This document shows, in pieces, positions 1 to 9,685 of a stretch of DNA of 64,000 bases. Source of the DNA: Chrysophaeum taylorii (taxonomy: Eukaryota; Sar; Pelagophyceae; Pelagomonadales; Pelagomonadaceae); assembly GCA_029834535.1 (NCBI GenBank), contig JAQMWT010000341.1, positions 62,001 through 126,000 of the forward strand, read 5' to 3'. A model generated the notes under the pieces. It was not told the origin of the DNA. It worked only from the letters and a program-made list of their open reading frames with translations, and ran no database searches. Each line of letters opens with the position of its first letter. The first letter of the stretch is position 1. The position numbers were made by a program, and so were the translations under genes.

Positions 1-1
1 A

Positions 2-715
2 AAGGCGCGCGGTCGGGCCAAAAATAAAAAGCACTGGAGCCTTCGCGAGTACTTTTGGCTCGACGAGTACAGAAACGTCCTCACCAAGATGTTTGGCGAC
101 TCGACCTCGTGCCAGCAGGTCAGGCGATGCGGCAAGGGCCTCAACGGCGGCGCGTGCGCGATGGTCACCGGGTGCCACGCGTACCGTAACGCGTCGTCGT
201 ACCTCGACGGGAGCCACGTTTCCGCGGCCGTTGCTGCCCTCGAGGACCACGCCTTTTTCGGGCTCTTGGAGGCCTACAACGCCTCGGTCCTCCTCGCCTC
301 GCACGCCTTCGACCTCCCCGACCTCGATCCCGAAGACTTCGCCAAGAGTCGCGCGTCGCGGGGGCTCGACCGCTCGTGCTCGCCGGCCAAGGTCCTCCGA
401 TTGGATCCGACCGCGTGCCGAGAGGCGTACCGAGCCTACGACCTCGACACCCTTCTCTTCGAGAAAGCGCACCGCCTCTTCTGCGATCGTCTCGCCTCGG
501 CGGACCTCGTCGACCGACCCGACGTTCGCGCCGAATTGGACAAAAACAATCTCTGCGGTCCTCTCGATTTTTCCAACGCCGACCACGTCTGTTCGCCCCT
601 CGAGACGCCCAAGGCCGCGGCCAAACTCCTAAAACTCCGCTCGAGATGCAAGGGCAACGCCAACTGGTGGATGCAGCAATTCGGCTTCTACTGGCAGCCC
701 CCAAAACCAAATTAA
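2..715 (+). CDS. Sulfotransferase-like protein, C-terminal part (5' end outside window)
   Basis: The reading frame is open from base 2 and passes the first visible ATG at 89 without a break, so the true start lies upstream of the window. It stops with TAA at 713-715. The visible part is about 237 residues. The pattern FFGLLEAYNASVLLASHAF followed 80-90 residues later by DTLLFEKAHRLFCDRL resembles the C-terminal signature of Golgi carbohydrate sulfotransferases (Sulfotransfer_2 type, fG-l-E-y-e-S-l-l then l-y-e-y-A-k-e-l-F-R). Several cysteines suit a lumenal domain. The PAPS-binding N-terminal half is not visible, so the assignment rests on the tail only. The amidase on the other strand ends 13 bp beyond the stop codon. 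Confidence 0.6.
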   Translation, partial: KARGRAKNKKHWSLREYFWLDEYRNVLTKMFGDSTSCQQVRRCGKGLNGGACAMVTGCHAYRNASSYLDGSHVSAAVAALEDHAFFGLLEAYNASVLLASHAFDLPDLDPEDFAKSRASRGLDRSCSPAKVLRLDPTACREAYRAYDLDTLLFEKAHRLFCDRLASADLVDRPDVRAELDKNNLCGPLDFSNADHVCSPLETPKAAAKLLKLRSRCKGNANWWMQQFGFYWQPPKPN

Positions 716-728
716 TAGGAAGTAATCT

Positions 729-2173
729 TTAGGGAGCGTCGAAGAAGAAGAGAGGCGGAGGGCGCCAGCCAGCGCAGGGGTGGCGCTCCTCGATGCGGCG
801 AGCGACCCGGAGGGCGACGTCGTCGCGCCAGCGGTTGGCGATGACCTGGACGCCGACCGGCATGGAGGTGGCCTCGGGAAAGTAAAAGGGGACGACGACG
901 CTGGGGTGGCCCGAGAGGTTGTACGCGTAGTTGTAGGCAAAGGTTTCGGCGAGGTTGTCGCGGGACGTGCCGTGGAGGCACGCCACGTCGCCGCTCACGG
1001 GACAGATAATAACGTCGTAATCTTTCATAAAGTCGAGCATACGGCGCCTGAAGCGACCGAGCTCCTGGAGGAGGTCGGTCACGGTGTCGTCCGATGGCAG
1101 GGTGGTGGTCCACTGGATCGCGGGGCTGATCCTCGAAGTTCCGACGTCCAGGAGTTTATCCGCGAAAACTTTTCCGCCGTCGGCGCCGGCGAGGCCGCGC
1201 CAGATAGGCTGGACGCGGTCCCAGTCGACGGTGGGTTTGCGCTCGTGGACGACCGGCGCCTCGAGGACATCGACGGCCGCCTCGACGGCGCGGCAGACGG
1301 CGTCGACGGGCCGCGCGAGAGCCTCGACGTGCCACGCGACGCGAAGGTTTTCGAAGATCGAGTCGTCGCAGGTCTCGAGGGGGACCGGGTGAATGTGGGG
1401 GTCGCGGCCGTCGGGGCCCGCGATTATCGGGAGAAGGAGCTCGAGGTCTTCGACCGTGCGAGCCTGCGAGGCGGTGGCAAACGTATTTTCGAAGCGCGCA
1501 CGATCGGTCCGGCCGTCTGAAAGGATTCGGTCGCGCCGGCGAGGTCGTCGAGGATGTGGCCGGTGCGCGGGACGCGGCCGTGGGTGGGCTTGAGCCCGCA
1601 CGTCCCGCACGAGTGCGCCGGGACGCGGATGCTCCCGCCGTAGTCGGTACCTACGTCGAACGGCGTCCCGCCCGCCGAGACGAGCGCCGCCGCGCCCCCC
1701 GAGGAGCCCCCCGACGTGCGATCCAGGCTCCAGGGGTTCGAGGTGCGGCCGTGCACGAGGCTCTCGGTCTCCAACGACAACGTCAGCTCGGGGGTCGCCG
1801 TCTTGGCGATCAATATGGCCCCCGCCGCCTTGAGTCTCGCGACCACCGTCGCGTCCTCCTTTGGCACGAACGACTTCCGCCCGAGCGTCCCCGCGGCCGA
1901 GACAACCCCCTCCGTGTCGAACGAGTCCTTGATCGTCATCGGCACCCCTGCGAGAGGCGGCAACCTTTCCCGGGGGGCGTCGTCCAAGCGCCGCGCCTCC
2001 TCGAGCGCGACCTCGGGCGCCACGAGCGTCACCACGGCGTTCAACGCCTCCACCGCCTCGATGCGACGAAGGTGGGCCTCCACGACCTCCCGCGCGGACA
2101 CCTCGCGCGTCCGCACCAGCTGGGCGAGCCGCGTCGCCGACTGGTACACGAGGCACGCCAGTTTTGCGCGCAT
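729..2173 (-). CDS. Amidase signature family hydrolase, two exons
   Basis: Hydrolyses an amide bond; the substrate cannot be read from sequence. The Ser-Ser-Lys triad is visible: Lys82 in TIKDSFDT, Ser157 in GGSSGG, and nucleophile Ser181 in GTDYGGSIRVPA. The product is about 468 aa, normal for the family. The frame breaks after AGPI. Removing a 38-nt GT-AG intron at 1464-1501 (donor GTGCGC, acceptor CGCAG) joins it cleanly as GPIARTVEDLELLLP, a standard amidase motif, so this is a real intron and not a frameshift. The start is ATG at 2171-2173, the only Met just before the conserved N-terminal helix. It is divergent from the DUF1622 gene, with only 36 bp between the start codons. The family includes fatty-acid amide hydrolases and aryl acylamidases. 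Confidence 0.88.
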
Positions 2174-2209
2174 GATGACTTTCTTCTTCGCCAAGTTGAA
2201 GTTGTGACG

Positions 2210-2770
2210 ATGCTTGCCTTCGTCCTCCCGTCCCCCTGCCATCATCATCATCATCATCACGTCACGACACCTCCTCGTCGCGCCGTCTTTCTCGAGGGCG
2301 GCGTCCAGGAAGCCGTCGCCGAGGCAACCATCCGGACCATTTCGCTTTTCGGGGGCGGCGTCCTCTTCTTCGCCGCCATCCTCACCCTCGTCAACATCAC
2401 CCTCGTCTACGCCAACGCCTTTTTCCAGAAGGAAGTCTTCGAGCAGTTCATGCCCTTCGACCGCGCGATTGGCGCCGGCACCGCGACCATCACGCGCGTC
2501 CGACTCCAGCTCGCTCAGCTCATCGCTCTCGGCCTCGAGATTCTCCTCTGCGGCGATATCCTCGAGACCCTCGTCAAGAGCACCAAGGACTACTCCATCG
2601 ACGCCCTCTACAAGCTCGCCCTCGTCGCCGCCATTCGGACCGTTTTGAGCTACTTTCTCGGTCGCGAGACTGGCGAGATCCTCGAGCGCGCCAAAAGTGA
2701 CCGACGAGTGGACGGCATCGCCATCGACGACTACCTCTTCATGACGGACGACGACGACCAAGGCGACTGA
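2210..2770 (+). CDS. DUF1622 family integral membrane protein
   Basis: The product is 186 aa. After a His-rich N-terminus with seven consecutive His, it has three hydrophobic segments: LFGGGVLFFAAILTLVNITL, then LAQLIALGLEILLCGDILET, then YKLALVAAIRTVLSYFLG. The order, including the RxxLAxxixLGLEfLlaaDIl segment and the I-R-T-x-L-S-F/Y motif, matches DUF1622, a small membrane family common in bacteria and of unknown function. The C-terminus is acidic (MTDDDDQGD). The ATG at 2210 is used because upstream codons in this frame lie antisense to the amidase. It presumably shares the 36-bp promoter interval with that gene. A GACT tandem tract follows the stop. The family call is good; the function is unknown. 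Confidence 0.8.
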   Translation: MLAFVLPSPCHHHHHHHVTTPPRRAVFLEGGVQEAVAEATIRTISLFGGGVLFFAAILTLVNITLVYANAFFQKEVFEQFMPFDRAIGAGTATITRVRLQLAQLIALGLEILLCGDILETLVKSTKDYSIDALYKLALVAAIRTVLSYFLGRETGEILERAKSDRRVDGIAIDDYLFMTDDDDQGD

Positions 2771-2790
2771 CTGACTGACTGACTGACTAT
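2764..2790. repeat. GACT tandem repeat
   Basis: A short tetranucleotide microsatellite that begins inside the last codons of the DUF1622 gene and runs into its 3' flank. Confidence 0.8.
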
Positions 2791-3063
2791 TCGTTTGTCT
2801 TTTCTCCCATCCTCAGTTCGCTTTATTTGAAACAACGACGCTGAGCTGGCGGCGTATTATCGTGGTTTTCCTCGGGCGGTCCCTCGCATTGCATCACGCG
2901 GCCTGTAATAAATAATATAGGACCGCGGGCTAACGAAAGATTGAGCAAAGCACAACGACAACCATACCAACCCGTCTTCGTGAGACCATTCGTTTTTTGT
3001 TCAAACGACCGATTCGTAATAATAAATAAACTCTACCGCTCTTGCCTCCACTGTTTGGGAGGG
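2791..3063. other. Intergenic DNA before the long C-rich repeat
   Basis: No gene was recognised here. The stretch is locally AT-rich with AATAAATAATATAG-like tracts near 2906-2930 that could serve the upstream gene as 3'-end signals, but no standard terminator can be claimed. Confidence 0.5.
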
Positions 3064-3146
3064 ACATCCCTCCTACCCCACAACCCCACCCACATCCTTC
3101 ATGCCCCCCACACCCCCCCCCTCTTAGCAGTCGACATTTGAAGACA
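3064..3146 (+). promoter_or_regulatory. Long copy 1 of a dispersed C-rich upstream element
   Basis: An 83-bp C-rich stretch ending in CTCTTAGCAGTCGACATTTG (3121-3140) and AAGACA. It aligns almost base for base with 51921-52006, with only a few substitutions and short indels. The conserved 3' core also recurs at 6547-6571 and, more diverged, at 59457-59482. The core ends 165 bp before the ATG at 3311. That suggests a shared promoter or 5'-UTR element, or a dispersed repeat that happens to sit upstream of genes. No known element was recognised. Confidence 0.6.
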
Positions 3147-3264
3147 CTCGTTCAAAACTCAAAAGATATGATACATCTTGCCCACGTCACGACTGACTCA
3201 GATAGACTTAGTGTGTGCAACGACCGCCCGGACTCTAGAAACTGCAGGCAGCCCCTTCTATTAA

Positions 3265-3292
3265 GGCCTCTCCCGCTCGAACGAGAGAGGCC
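3265..3292. promoter_or_regulatory. Inverted repeat close to a start codon
   Basis: Arms GGCCTCTC (3265-3272) and GAGAGGCC (3285-3292) are perfect complements around a 12-nt centre and end 18 bp before the ATG at 3311. It could be a 5'-UTR hairpin or a palindromic protein-binding site. Function is unknown. Confidence 0.4.
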
Positions 3293-3310
3293 GGCTGCGA
3301 GAAGTTCGAC

Positions 3311-5593
3311 ATGATCCACGAAGCGACGAACAATCTGCTCAGAATCTGGGACCAAGACGAAGACTTCTCGACCCATGTGGACCTGTCTCACTGCAACACC
3401 GAGGAACTGCAGGAAATTCTTCGGGGAAAGATCGACGATGCCGTGTTAGCGCGTGCCACCGATGCCGAGCTTCTGGGTGTAGCGAGAAAGAAGGACCTGG
3501 AACGACGTCTCCATGGCTCTGAAGCGGTGCGGTATCGCGCGGGCGTCGTCGTGCAATATCTGGCCCGACTCGAACACACGTATAGCTGCAACGAGGCGCT
3601 TCGAGGCGTGACGTTGGAGAGGCGCAACGAGTTGGCGATCGTCACAAAAGTCCCGCCGGCATCTGTTGTCAAACTTGGGTCCGTGGTTGCGGCCGTCGAC
3701 GGACAGTCGACGCTGCTCGCGACGTTTGAGCGCACGCATAATTTGCTGCAGGAGGCGAAAAACGAGGACAAGCTCATAACCTTTCGATGGGCACCATTTC
3801 ACCAAGGTTGGGTCGAGATCGACACCGGCAGCGAGTCTGTGATTTGCTATCTTGTCATCGCATACGGTGTTGCGGCGTACTTCGACCGACAACAGTTGCC
3901 GCGCAAGAAACTTGGCACTGTTTCGCTGACTGGTGCGACGCTCGTGCCAATTTCGGTCGTGCAAGGCGCGGGCATTGTGCTTTCGGGAGGTCGGGCTTTC
4001 TCGAAGCGCATCGTCCTGCGTCCGCCTCCAGATGAGTGGAGTCCAGTTATCCCGATTGTCGACCTAGCAGCATTTCTGGTCGTCGCCATCGCGCACGCGA
4101 ACGGTGGGGCCGAAGTCCGCGAGCTCGAAGCGTGCCGTATTGAACGCTCACCCGCGAGTTTCTACGAGACTTGTACGAGCGCGGTGTGCATGGCTTTGTG
4201 CCCACGTTCCGAGGAGAGCCTGATGAACAAATATGGCAGCGACGAAGAAAACAGAAGCGCGACGAGTTCGTCGGCGCTCGTCGACGATGTCGACACGCAC
4301 GCCGAAAACATGCGTATCGAACTGAGACAGCCAACGTTTGCTACACCACGTGGTGCGAACAACGACGTCGCAGGAGTTATCGATTCACAGCAGGCAACGA
4401 CTTCTCTCGAGCGTCGCCTGTCGTCCACGGATTCGAACCAAACCGTGGAAACTGACTTTCTCTCACAAGTCTTCGATGCCGACTGCAGCCCCATTGCTCC
4501 AATCCGGGAAGAAGTAGAAGCGACTCCATCTTGGAGTGAAGACAGGAGTGACACCCCAGCCAAACCGCCATCATCGAGTAACACCGTTGCAATAGCCAAC
4601 CCACGTTTTGACGAGCTTCTTGAGCCGCACGATGAAGCCAAGAAGCCCAAAGAAACCATAATACCAAAAAGCTGCGTGGATGAGGATCTGACTGAACCCG
4701 AGGCTACGACCTTTGTGATGAGCAGCGACACGGCTATTGATTGTGTGGTTAACGACAACAAAAAAGACACGAGGTCCGAAAAGACTAGCGAGCGAGCAAC
4801 AACTGCGCACTTTGCGGCTGACGAGAACGAGATACACGAGAGGACAGAAGTGTCTCCTGCGCGAGCTTCGACGGTGCTCTCAACGGCTGACAGCAACAAG
4901 ATCGAGATTGATCCGCGGTCGAGCAGGAGGGACCAGGAGTCGACTGCGCAAGCTCCCGCGCAAGTTGCCGCTGCCAACAAAAAGAAACATGAGACCATGC
5001 AAAAGTCGACAGCGCGAGCTGCGGCTCGCCGCTTCAGCAGTTCTAGCACGATGGCTTACGAGACATTCGTCGGGCGACGCACAAAAAATCGCGACGATAG
5101 GAACGCAACGAATTATTCTGGTGGCAACCAGATTATCAAGAAGCATGACGCAGCGATCAGTCGAAGTGTAACCAAGGTCTTGGTCAGGGATTCGACGGCA
5201 ATATCGGCCAACAGTGCTTCGGATGACGAAATTGTTATCATCACTGGCATCGAGAAATCGCTGAAGAACGCCAACCGAGGACGTGGTTCTGTGGAAAAGC
5301 CACCAAACTCCGAGAAACACTACGCTATTGATGAATTCAAGAAAGCAACAACGAGGGTTGCCCAGACGGAGAGCTACGCATGTTCGGAAAACGTCGAACG
5401 GCGATCGAGCCTCTATCTCGGCGACGAACCAAGTCAACAGAGCCGTTTGCCGTCCTTCGCGCCAATCACGACCCCTCCGAAACCCGACGGAGATTCTTCA
5501 ACAACGCCCTCTCTGACTTCCCTGCTCTGTTGTCACGACGGTGAAAACAAGCCGCATCGTCAGCATCCTGTCTTCTTGTTGTGTTCCACTTGA
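3311..5593 (+). CDS. PDZ-like plus PH-like scaffold protein with long disordered tail
   Basis: A 760-aa single-exon gene. By eye, residues ~90-155 resemble a PDZ domain (EALRGVTLERRNELAIV, then a glycine-containing turn before VVAAVDGQS). Residues ~160-260 resemble a PH-type barrel: GWVEIDTG, strands ending in a hydrophobic helix IVDLAAFLVVAIAHA. Everything after ~290 is rich in Ser, Thr, Glu, Asp and Lys and low in hydrophobics, so it is probably disordered and possibly a phosphorylation platform. The domain calls are inferred from hydrophobic pattern, not from a diagnostic motif. The gene has lower GC than its neighbours and carries an upstream C-rich element and a hairpin. It may recruit partners at a membrane; no catalytic residues were seen. 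Confidence 0.65.
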   Translation: MIHEATNNLLRIWDQDEDFSTHVDLSHCNTEELQEILRGKIDDAVLARATDAELLGVARKKDLERRLHGSEAVRYRAGVVVQYLARLEHTYSCNEALRGVTLERRNELAIVTKVPPASVVKLGSVVAAVDGQSTLLATFERTHNLLQEAKNEDKLITFRWAPFHQGWVEIDTGSESVICYLVIAYGVAAYFDRQQLPRKKLGTVSLTGATLVPISVVQGAGIVLSGGRAFSKRIVLRPPPDEWSPVIPIVDLAAFLVVAIAHANGGAEVRELEACRIERSPASFYETCTSAVCMALCPRSEESLMNKYGSDEENRSATSSSALVDDVDTHAENMRIELRQPTFATPRGANNDVAGVIDSQQATTSLERRLSSTDSNQTVETDFLSQVFDADCSPIAPIREEVEATPSWSEDRSDTPAKPPSSSNTVAIANPRFDELLEPHDEAKKPKETIIPKSCVDEDLTEPEATTFVMSSDTAIDCVVNDNKKDTRSEKTSERATTAHFAADENEIHERTEVSPARASTVLSTADSNKIEIDPRSSRRDQESTAQAPAQVAAANKKKHETMQKSTARAAARRFSSSSTMAYETFVGRRTKNRDDRNATNYSGGNQIIKKHDAAISRSVTKVLVRDSTAISANSASDDEIVIITGIEKSLKNANRGRGSVEKPPNSEKHYAIDEFKKATTRVAQTESYACSENVERRSSLYLGDEPSQQSRLPSFAPITTPPKPDGDSSTTPSLTSLLCCHDGENKPHRQHPVFLLCST

Positions 5594-6546
5594 CCAAACG
5601 CAACCACCGATGAGTATGCAGCAATATTCCTAGCTCAATGGCAGGAAGTTGAGGGCCGAAATCGACCTGTCGTCATCGAATTCTCGTCATTTCCCTCCCC
5701 CACAACGCCTTTCTTGGGATACGCGTAATTGTTGTAAAGCGAACTGGTCTGGGCCCCGCAAGTCCACGTGCCAACTGGGGTTTTTGCGCAGTATTAGCAA
5801 ACCGTCTAGACCTGCTCGGTTCCCGGGAGGCTACGATCGATTCACCTAAGTCCACCTCGCACGTGCCCATTTCGCAACTGAGAATCAGCCTGTTTTGGAG
5901 TCAGTCTACGGGTCACACCTTCGGGATTGCTGACCTTTTTTCCCCCCCGCAAGTTCAGCGTCAACCGTGATACCGAAGCATACACTTTGCACTACGCGCA
6001 TGAAAAGTAGGAACCTCGTCTTTCCGTGGTAAATCAGCAATCGACTTCGGATGAAGTATAATGTCCGTGTACCAGCCACTGCCTCTGCAGAGAGCGGAGC
6101 ATGTTGTAATTTTTAGATTATCGGGGATACAGTTATGGACACTGGTAGTGTCCCGGTCACGACGGGTGACCCTCATGCTCGCGATATCCCCTTCAATTAC
6201 AACGTCTCCTAACAGAATGTACTTAACTTTGCCGCCTTCACTCATCTAATCCACCGGACTCTGCCAAGCTCGCTGCTTTTGTATGCATACATACCCGCGG
6301 TTCTGCAACAGCGGGCCGACAGTCATTCGCGGCAGTCTCGTTTATTTTCAAGATCAAAGGGGGCGGGGAAGGCAATCACGGCAGGAGCAGTGTGATCGCA
6401 GAAGAGGCGAGCCAAGAGCTAGTCACAACGGCCGCGATGGCGACGATGGCGCCAGCGGCAGGCGCTGACCGGGGCGGCAAGCGCGGGGGGAAGGGGTCAG
6501 GGCTTTGCAGCTGTTCGGTAAGCTGACTTTTGAAACACACACCCCC
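5594..6546. other. Intergenic DNA with no recognised gene
   Basis: Only short ORFs occur on either strand, none with a recognisable motif. Composition is closer to random than in flanking genes. A C-run lies near 5941-5948. Confidence 0.5.
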
Positions 6547-6571
6547 CTCTTAGCAGTCGACATTTAAAGAC
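6547..6571 (+). promoter_or_regulatory. Copy 2 of the dispersed upstream element (core only)
   Basis: Preceded by an AC/C-run, this copy reads CTCTTAGCAGTCGACATTTA then AAGAC. It matches the 51981-52006 copy at every base of the 25-bp core. It ends 165 bp before the GPCR start codon, exactly the spacing seen at the 3311 gene. It lacks the long C-rich extension of copies 1 and 3. Confidence 0.6.
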
Positions 6572-6735
6572 TATTGAAACATCCCTCGGCCGAACGGTGA
6601 CAGCCCACCAGATCTACAACGTCAGCAGGATGTACGCGAATCTTTCAAAGTTATTCTCGAACGTGTTCTCGTCGGGAGATGTAGTACATTACGGTTGTTG
6701 AACTTATTCATACTGAGCGGGGTGCGCGGCGTCCC

Positions 6736-8005
6736 ATGCCACGTCAAAGACCAACCAACCAACGACTCGCGATCCAGCTTGCGGGGGCGCTGTCGTGCGG
6801 GCTCTCGTCAATTCACCTGCTGTGCTTCTGGGTCTTCCCGTCTTGGGGCAAGAGACCCAAGTGCAGCAAGCATCTGTTAAAAGTGCGTCGCCACGCAAAC
6901 GTAAGTACATCAGGACCGGCGTAGGTTGTCACCGTGTGCAACATGCTCAATGCGGTGAATTATATGCTCGATCCCAACGTGCGAGCCATGTGCCAGATTC
7001 AGGCGAGCGTCATGCAGGTCGGTCTCATTCTCTCCCGAGGCTTTGTTGTGCATGCTTGCCTCATTTTAGGCATTCGAGATCACGGCGTCGTGGTCGTACA
7101 CGGCAATGCTGGCCGTCGACTTCGCACTATTCGTGCGCGTCAGTCACCAATCGAGCGAGCTCAAGTTTGAATACTCGATGGCGCCAGCATACCATCGACC
7201 GCGAATTGCCGCGATGCACGTGCTCGTCGTGGCTTACTCGTCAATCTCGCTCGCGCTCATCCACGGTCTAGGGCTCACTGGACGTGCGGGTGATTGGTGC
7301 TGGACACAGTCTCAGTACTGGTTCCTGTCGTCATATTCCTTTCTCTGGTTGAGTCTCCTCGTTATCAGTTTCAGCTCGGGATTTATCATGCACGAGCTTG
7401 CTGATCTAAATCAGAGAGTGGAGGAACAACGGCCGACGTTCTTCACGCCGATATCGCGCAGCTTGACCGTCGCACCCAAACTCGTCGGTGTCCCCCTGGC
7501 CTGGATCCTACTCCACGTGCCTGGCTCCGTCCGCCGATGCGGCAGCTACTTCGCCAACAACTGCAAGAGGTGTGACTCGGAGACCTGGCGATTCCTCCAG
7601 AGCATCTGCGATCCATCGCAAGGTACGGTCAACTTTATTCTTTTTGGCTTGCTCGATCGGCGTCTCTTGCGCGAGCTTGGAAGAGTCTCCGGTCCCTGGA
7701 GGTCGTCGCACTCCTTGAGACGATCTGACGAGGACATCATAACAGGACGGACGTCATTGAATGTCGCCTACGCGTCCGGGTCGCCGAGGTCTAGTTTGTC
7801 GAACTTGGGCGACTTTGAAAACATCATTGATCTCGAGAGCACAGCCGGCCCTCACAGTGCCCCCCCCCCGATGCAACTCGACCTCGACGGCGAAGGCGTC
7901 AACGGCAGGCACCTGGTGCGACTTCACTCAAACTTTGAGGAAGCGAACAAAACTCGCGTCAGCGACCACTTTGCCGACACTCCCAGCGGCGACCGCTTTA
8001 CGTGA
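6736..8005 (+). CDS. Class-E (cAMP-receptor-like) seven-transmembrane receptor
   Basis: Probable three-exon gene 6736..6882, 6925..7017, 7070..8005. Introns of 42 nt (donor GTGCGT) and 52 nt (donor GTCGGT, acceptor TTTTAG) are both phase 0. They join TM1 (RLAIQLAGALSCGLSSIHLL), TM2 (VVTVCNMLNAVNYML) and TM3 (AFEITASWSYTAMLAVDFAL). The third exon has TM4, an extracellular loop with DWCW (Dictyostelium cAR proteins have NWCW here), TM5 and weaker TM6-7, then a Ser/Arg-rich cytoplasmic tail suited to phosphorylation. The first intron could instead use GTAAGT at 6901, but that would leave only 24 nt. The ligand is unknown. The gene lies 165 bp behind upstream-element copy 2. Confidence 0.72.
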
Positions 8006-8088
8006 GACGATTTCTACGACCATGAAGAGAATCTTATTAGCGAGCGAAAAAGAGAGTCGCGCGCCTCAAACCGACGTCTTTCTGCTGT

Positions 8089-9250
8089 TTATGTGCTTGT
8101 TGTTACAGCAGTTTTCCTCATCGATGGTTCGCTATGTGAATGGTGGAAAAATTGTCTATGCGTAATAGAATGGACAGCTACCACTGGTGCTCTCTGATGG
8201 AAGAACCGTGTTTCGCGCATCCGCGTCAGAGATGTCAGCAGGCCCGCATGTCTCCGGCATTCCAGGTGCCAAAAAATTAGGGGCGAGGCGATCATGTCCA
8301 TCCCACATGTCTCTTCGGCTCTCGACAAGGAGACTTCCGATGTACCGTCTCTCGGTACGTCCACTTTCTTCTGCCACGTGGGCTCGAGGCGCGATGCAAA
8401 CCAGCCTATTGTCGCAGGGAGAGGAAACGCGGTCGACGTTGAGGTCTCAACGGTACTTCCGGCTGGAGAGCCGCCGCCGACGTCGTCTGTTAGGGTAGGA
8501 TTGACGCCGGAGTTGGCCTCCGAAAAGGGCGACGGTGCCGTATACGCATCGTCTTCGCCGTCGCGACTTTGAGCACTCACGAGTGTCATAGCACTCGGCA
8601 CCAGAGATATTGATTGAACTGCACGCACAATAAATGGATTGGCCATCTCGCGTACGAGAGGACAGCTAACTCCAGCGATAGAATCGTAGAGGAACCAACC
8701 ACCACGTGAGACAACGGCGGTGACGGGCCACCATGCGAATGCAGTCCAAAGTGAAGATAACTCCAATGATGATGAGTGGCGCGACACGATGTAGGCACGC
8801 GAGTCGGCGCCTTACTTGAGCCAAAAAAAAAAATTCTGTCGTCCGCTGCCCCGTAGCGCTTGTAGTGTGCCATCGAGCACGCGAACAGAATGAAGTAGAT
8901 ATTTCTGCGAAAATGAGACCAGGAATGGTAAAGAGGACAATGCCGAGCGCGTACTCCTCGACGATGGGGTCCACCATATTGTGTTGTATGAAGTGCTATC
9001 GACATCGACCAGACTTGGGTCAAGTAGAATGTCACAGTTTGCTGTTGCCGAGAGAACGGATAGACTTGATCCCGCTCAAGAGGGGCCGGAAAGTTGTGAT
9101 TGTGCTCGCAGTAGAACGCAAAGTCAGAAACGAACCCGACGTGAACGTTTACCTAAAACCATCGCGACCACCACGGAAGTAGGGGTGCCAAGAACCACGG
9201 TTTGAATCGAGAACTGGACGGCCTGTCCACGACTTTCCCCCAATAGGTGC
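8089..9250 (-). pseudogene. Disrupted 7TM-like membrane protein (short-intron gene or pseudogene)
   Basis: Hydrophobic segments read on the minus strand occupy two alternating frames: VTFYLTQVWSMSIALHTTQY (~8975-9035), EEYALGIVLFTIPGLIFAEI (~8905-8965), LWTAFAWWPVTAVV (~8735-8775), then ANPFIVRAVQSISLV and a Ser/Thr-rich tail ending at 8089. The W-S-x-x-x-A pattern in the first segment resembles TM3 of class-E receptors, as in the convergent gene next door. Plausible introns are GTAAGG...GGAG (55 nt, near 8762-8816) and GTGACA...GATAG (40 nt), but I could not build one uninterrupted model through all segments. It may continue from the EF-hand gene just upstream. Either a real gene with several tiny introns or a decaying copy. 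Confidence 0.35.
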
Positions 9251-9259
9251 ACATCCTCA

Positions 9260-9685
9260 TCAACCCCGCGTTACCTTAAGAAACCGAATGAATTCGCGAG
9301 CCTTGGCCTCTAGAAACTGTTCCCGCGAGATGACACCGCTCGCGTCTTTGTCGGGCTCGTCAGAAATGTCGGACATCATTCTGCGGACCAAAGGCCTTCC
9401 AAGGGCCCCATTGCGCGTCTGGTGAACAAATTCTCTCCTCTCTCCCTCGACTCCGTGCTCCGAGTCTCCGAGCGTCTCGATTCCGTCGCCGTTCACGTCC
9501 AGCACGATGAAGTACACGGCCCGAGCGCGCGTGAGATCGATTGCGGCGAGCTTGTTCATGTCCGAGAGAGCGGTGAGCTTGTGACTTGAGTTCGCAGTCC
9601 GATGAACAGTACCTCCTAGGCGGATAGGCAGAAGGGCCAGCTTCTCGCGGAAACGGAGAGGAGCCACTTCGTCGCTCGGCGCCAT
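9260..9685 (-). CDS. EF-hand protein (possibly the 5' part of the downstream membrane gene)
   Basis: A 141-aa frame from ATG at 9685. It contains one canonical EF loop, VLDVNGDGIETL, and a second weaker one, DKDASGVISREQF, followed by an amphipathic helix KAREFIRFLK. Calcium binding is the expected activity. Right after FLK the DNA reads GTAACG, a possible splice donor, so the stop at 9260 may lie inside an intron and the protein may extend into the transmembrane segments at 8089-9250. The upstream frame remains open to about 10153 but shows no motif. Gene boundaries are uncertain. Confidence 0.45.
   Translation of the reverse strand: MAPSDEVAPLRFREKLALLPIRLGGTVHRTANSSHKLTALSDMNKLAAIDLTRARAVYFIVLDVNGDGIETLGDSEHGVEGERREFVHQTRNGALGRPLVRRMMSDISDEPDKDASGVISREQFLEAKAREFIRFLKVTRG

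Noticed and set aside
1500-1520. Frameshift in the amidase gene
   Set aside because: Removing the 38-nt GT-AG segment 1464-1501 gives the conserved amidase sequence exactly, so an intron explains the break.
3121-3146. Upstream element considered as a Helitron or tRNA-derived SINE end
   Set aside because: No terminal hairpin plus CTRR, no A/B box and no target-site duplication could be seen; left as an unknown element.
9038-9180. Voltage-sensor-like peptide TTFRPLLSGIKSIRSLGNSKL in a third frame
   Set aside because: It would need a 48-nt intron and then fails to join the following hydrophobic segments in phase. It is likely a chance resemblance.
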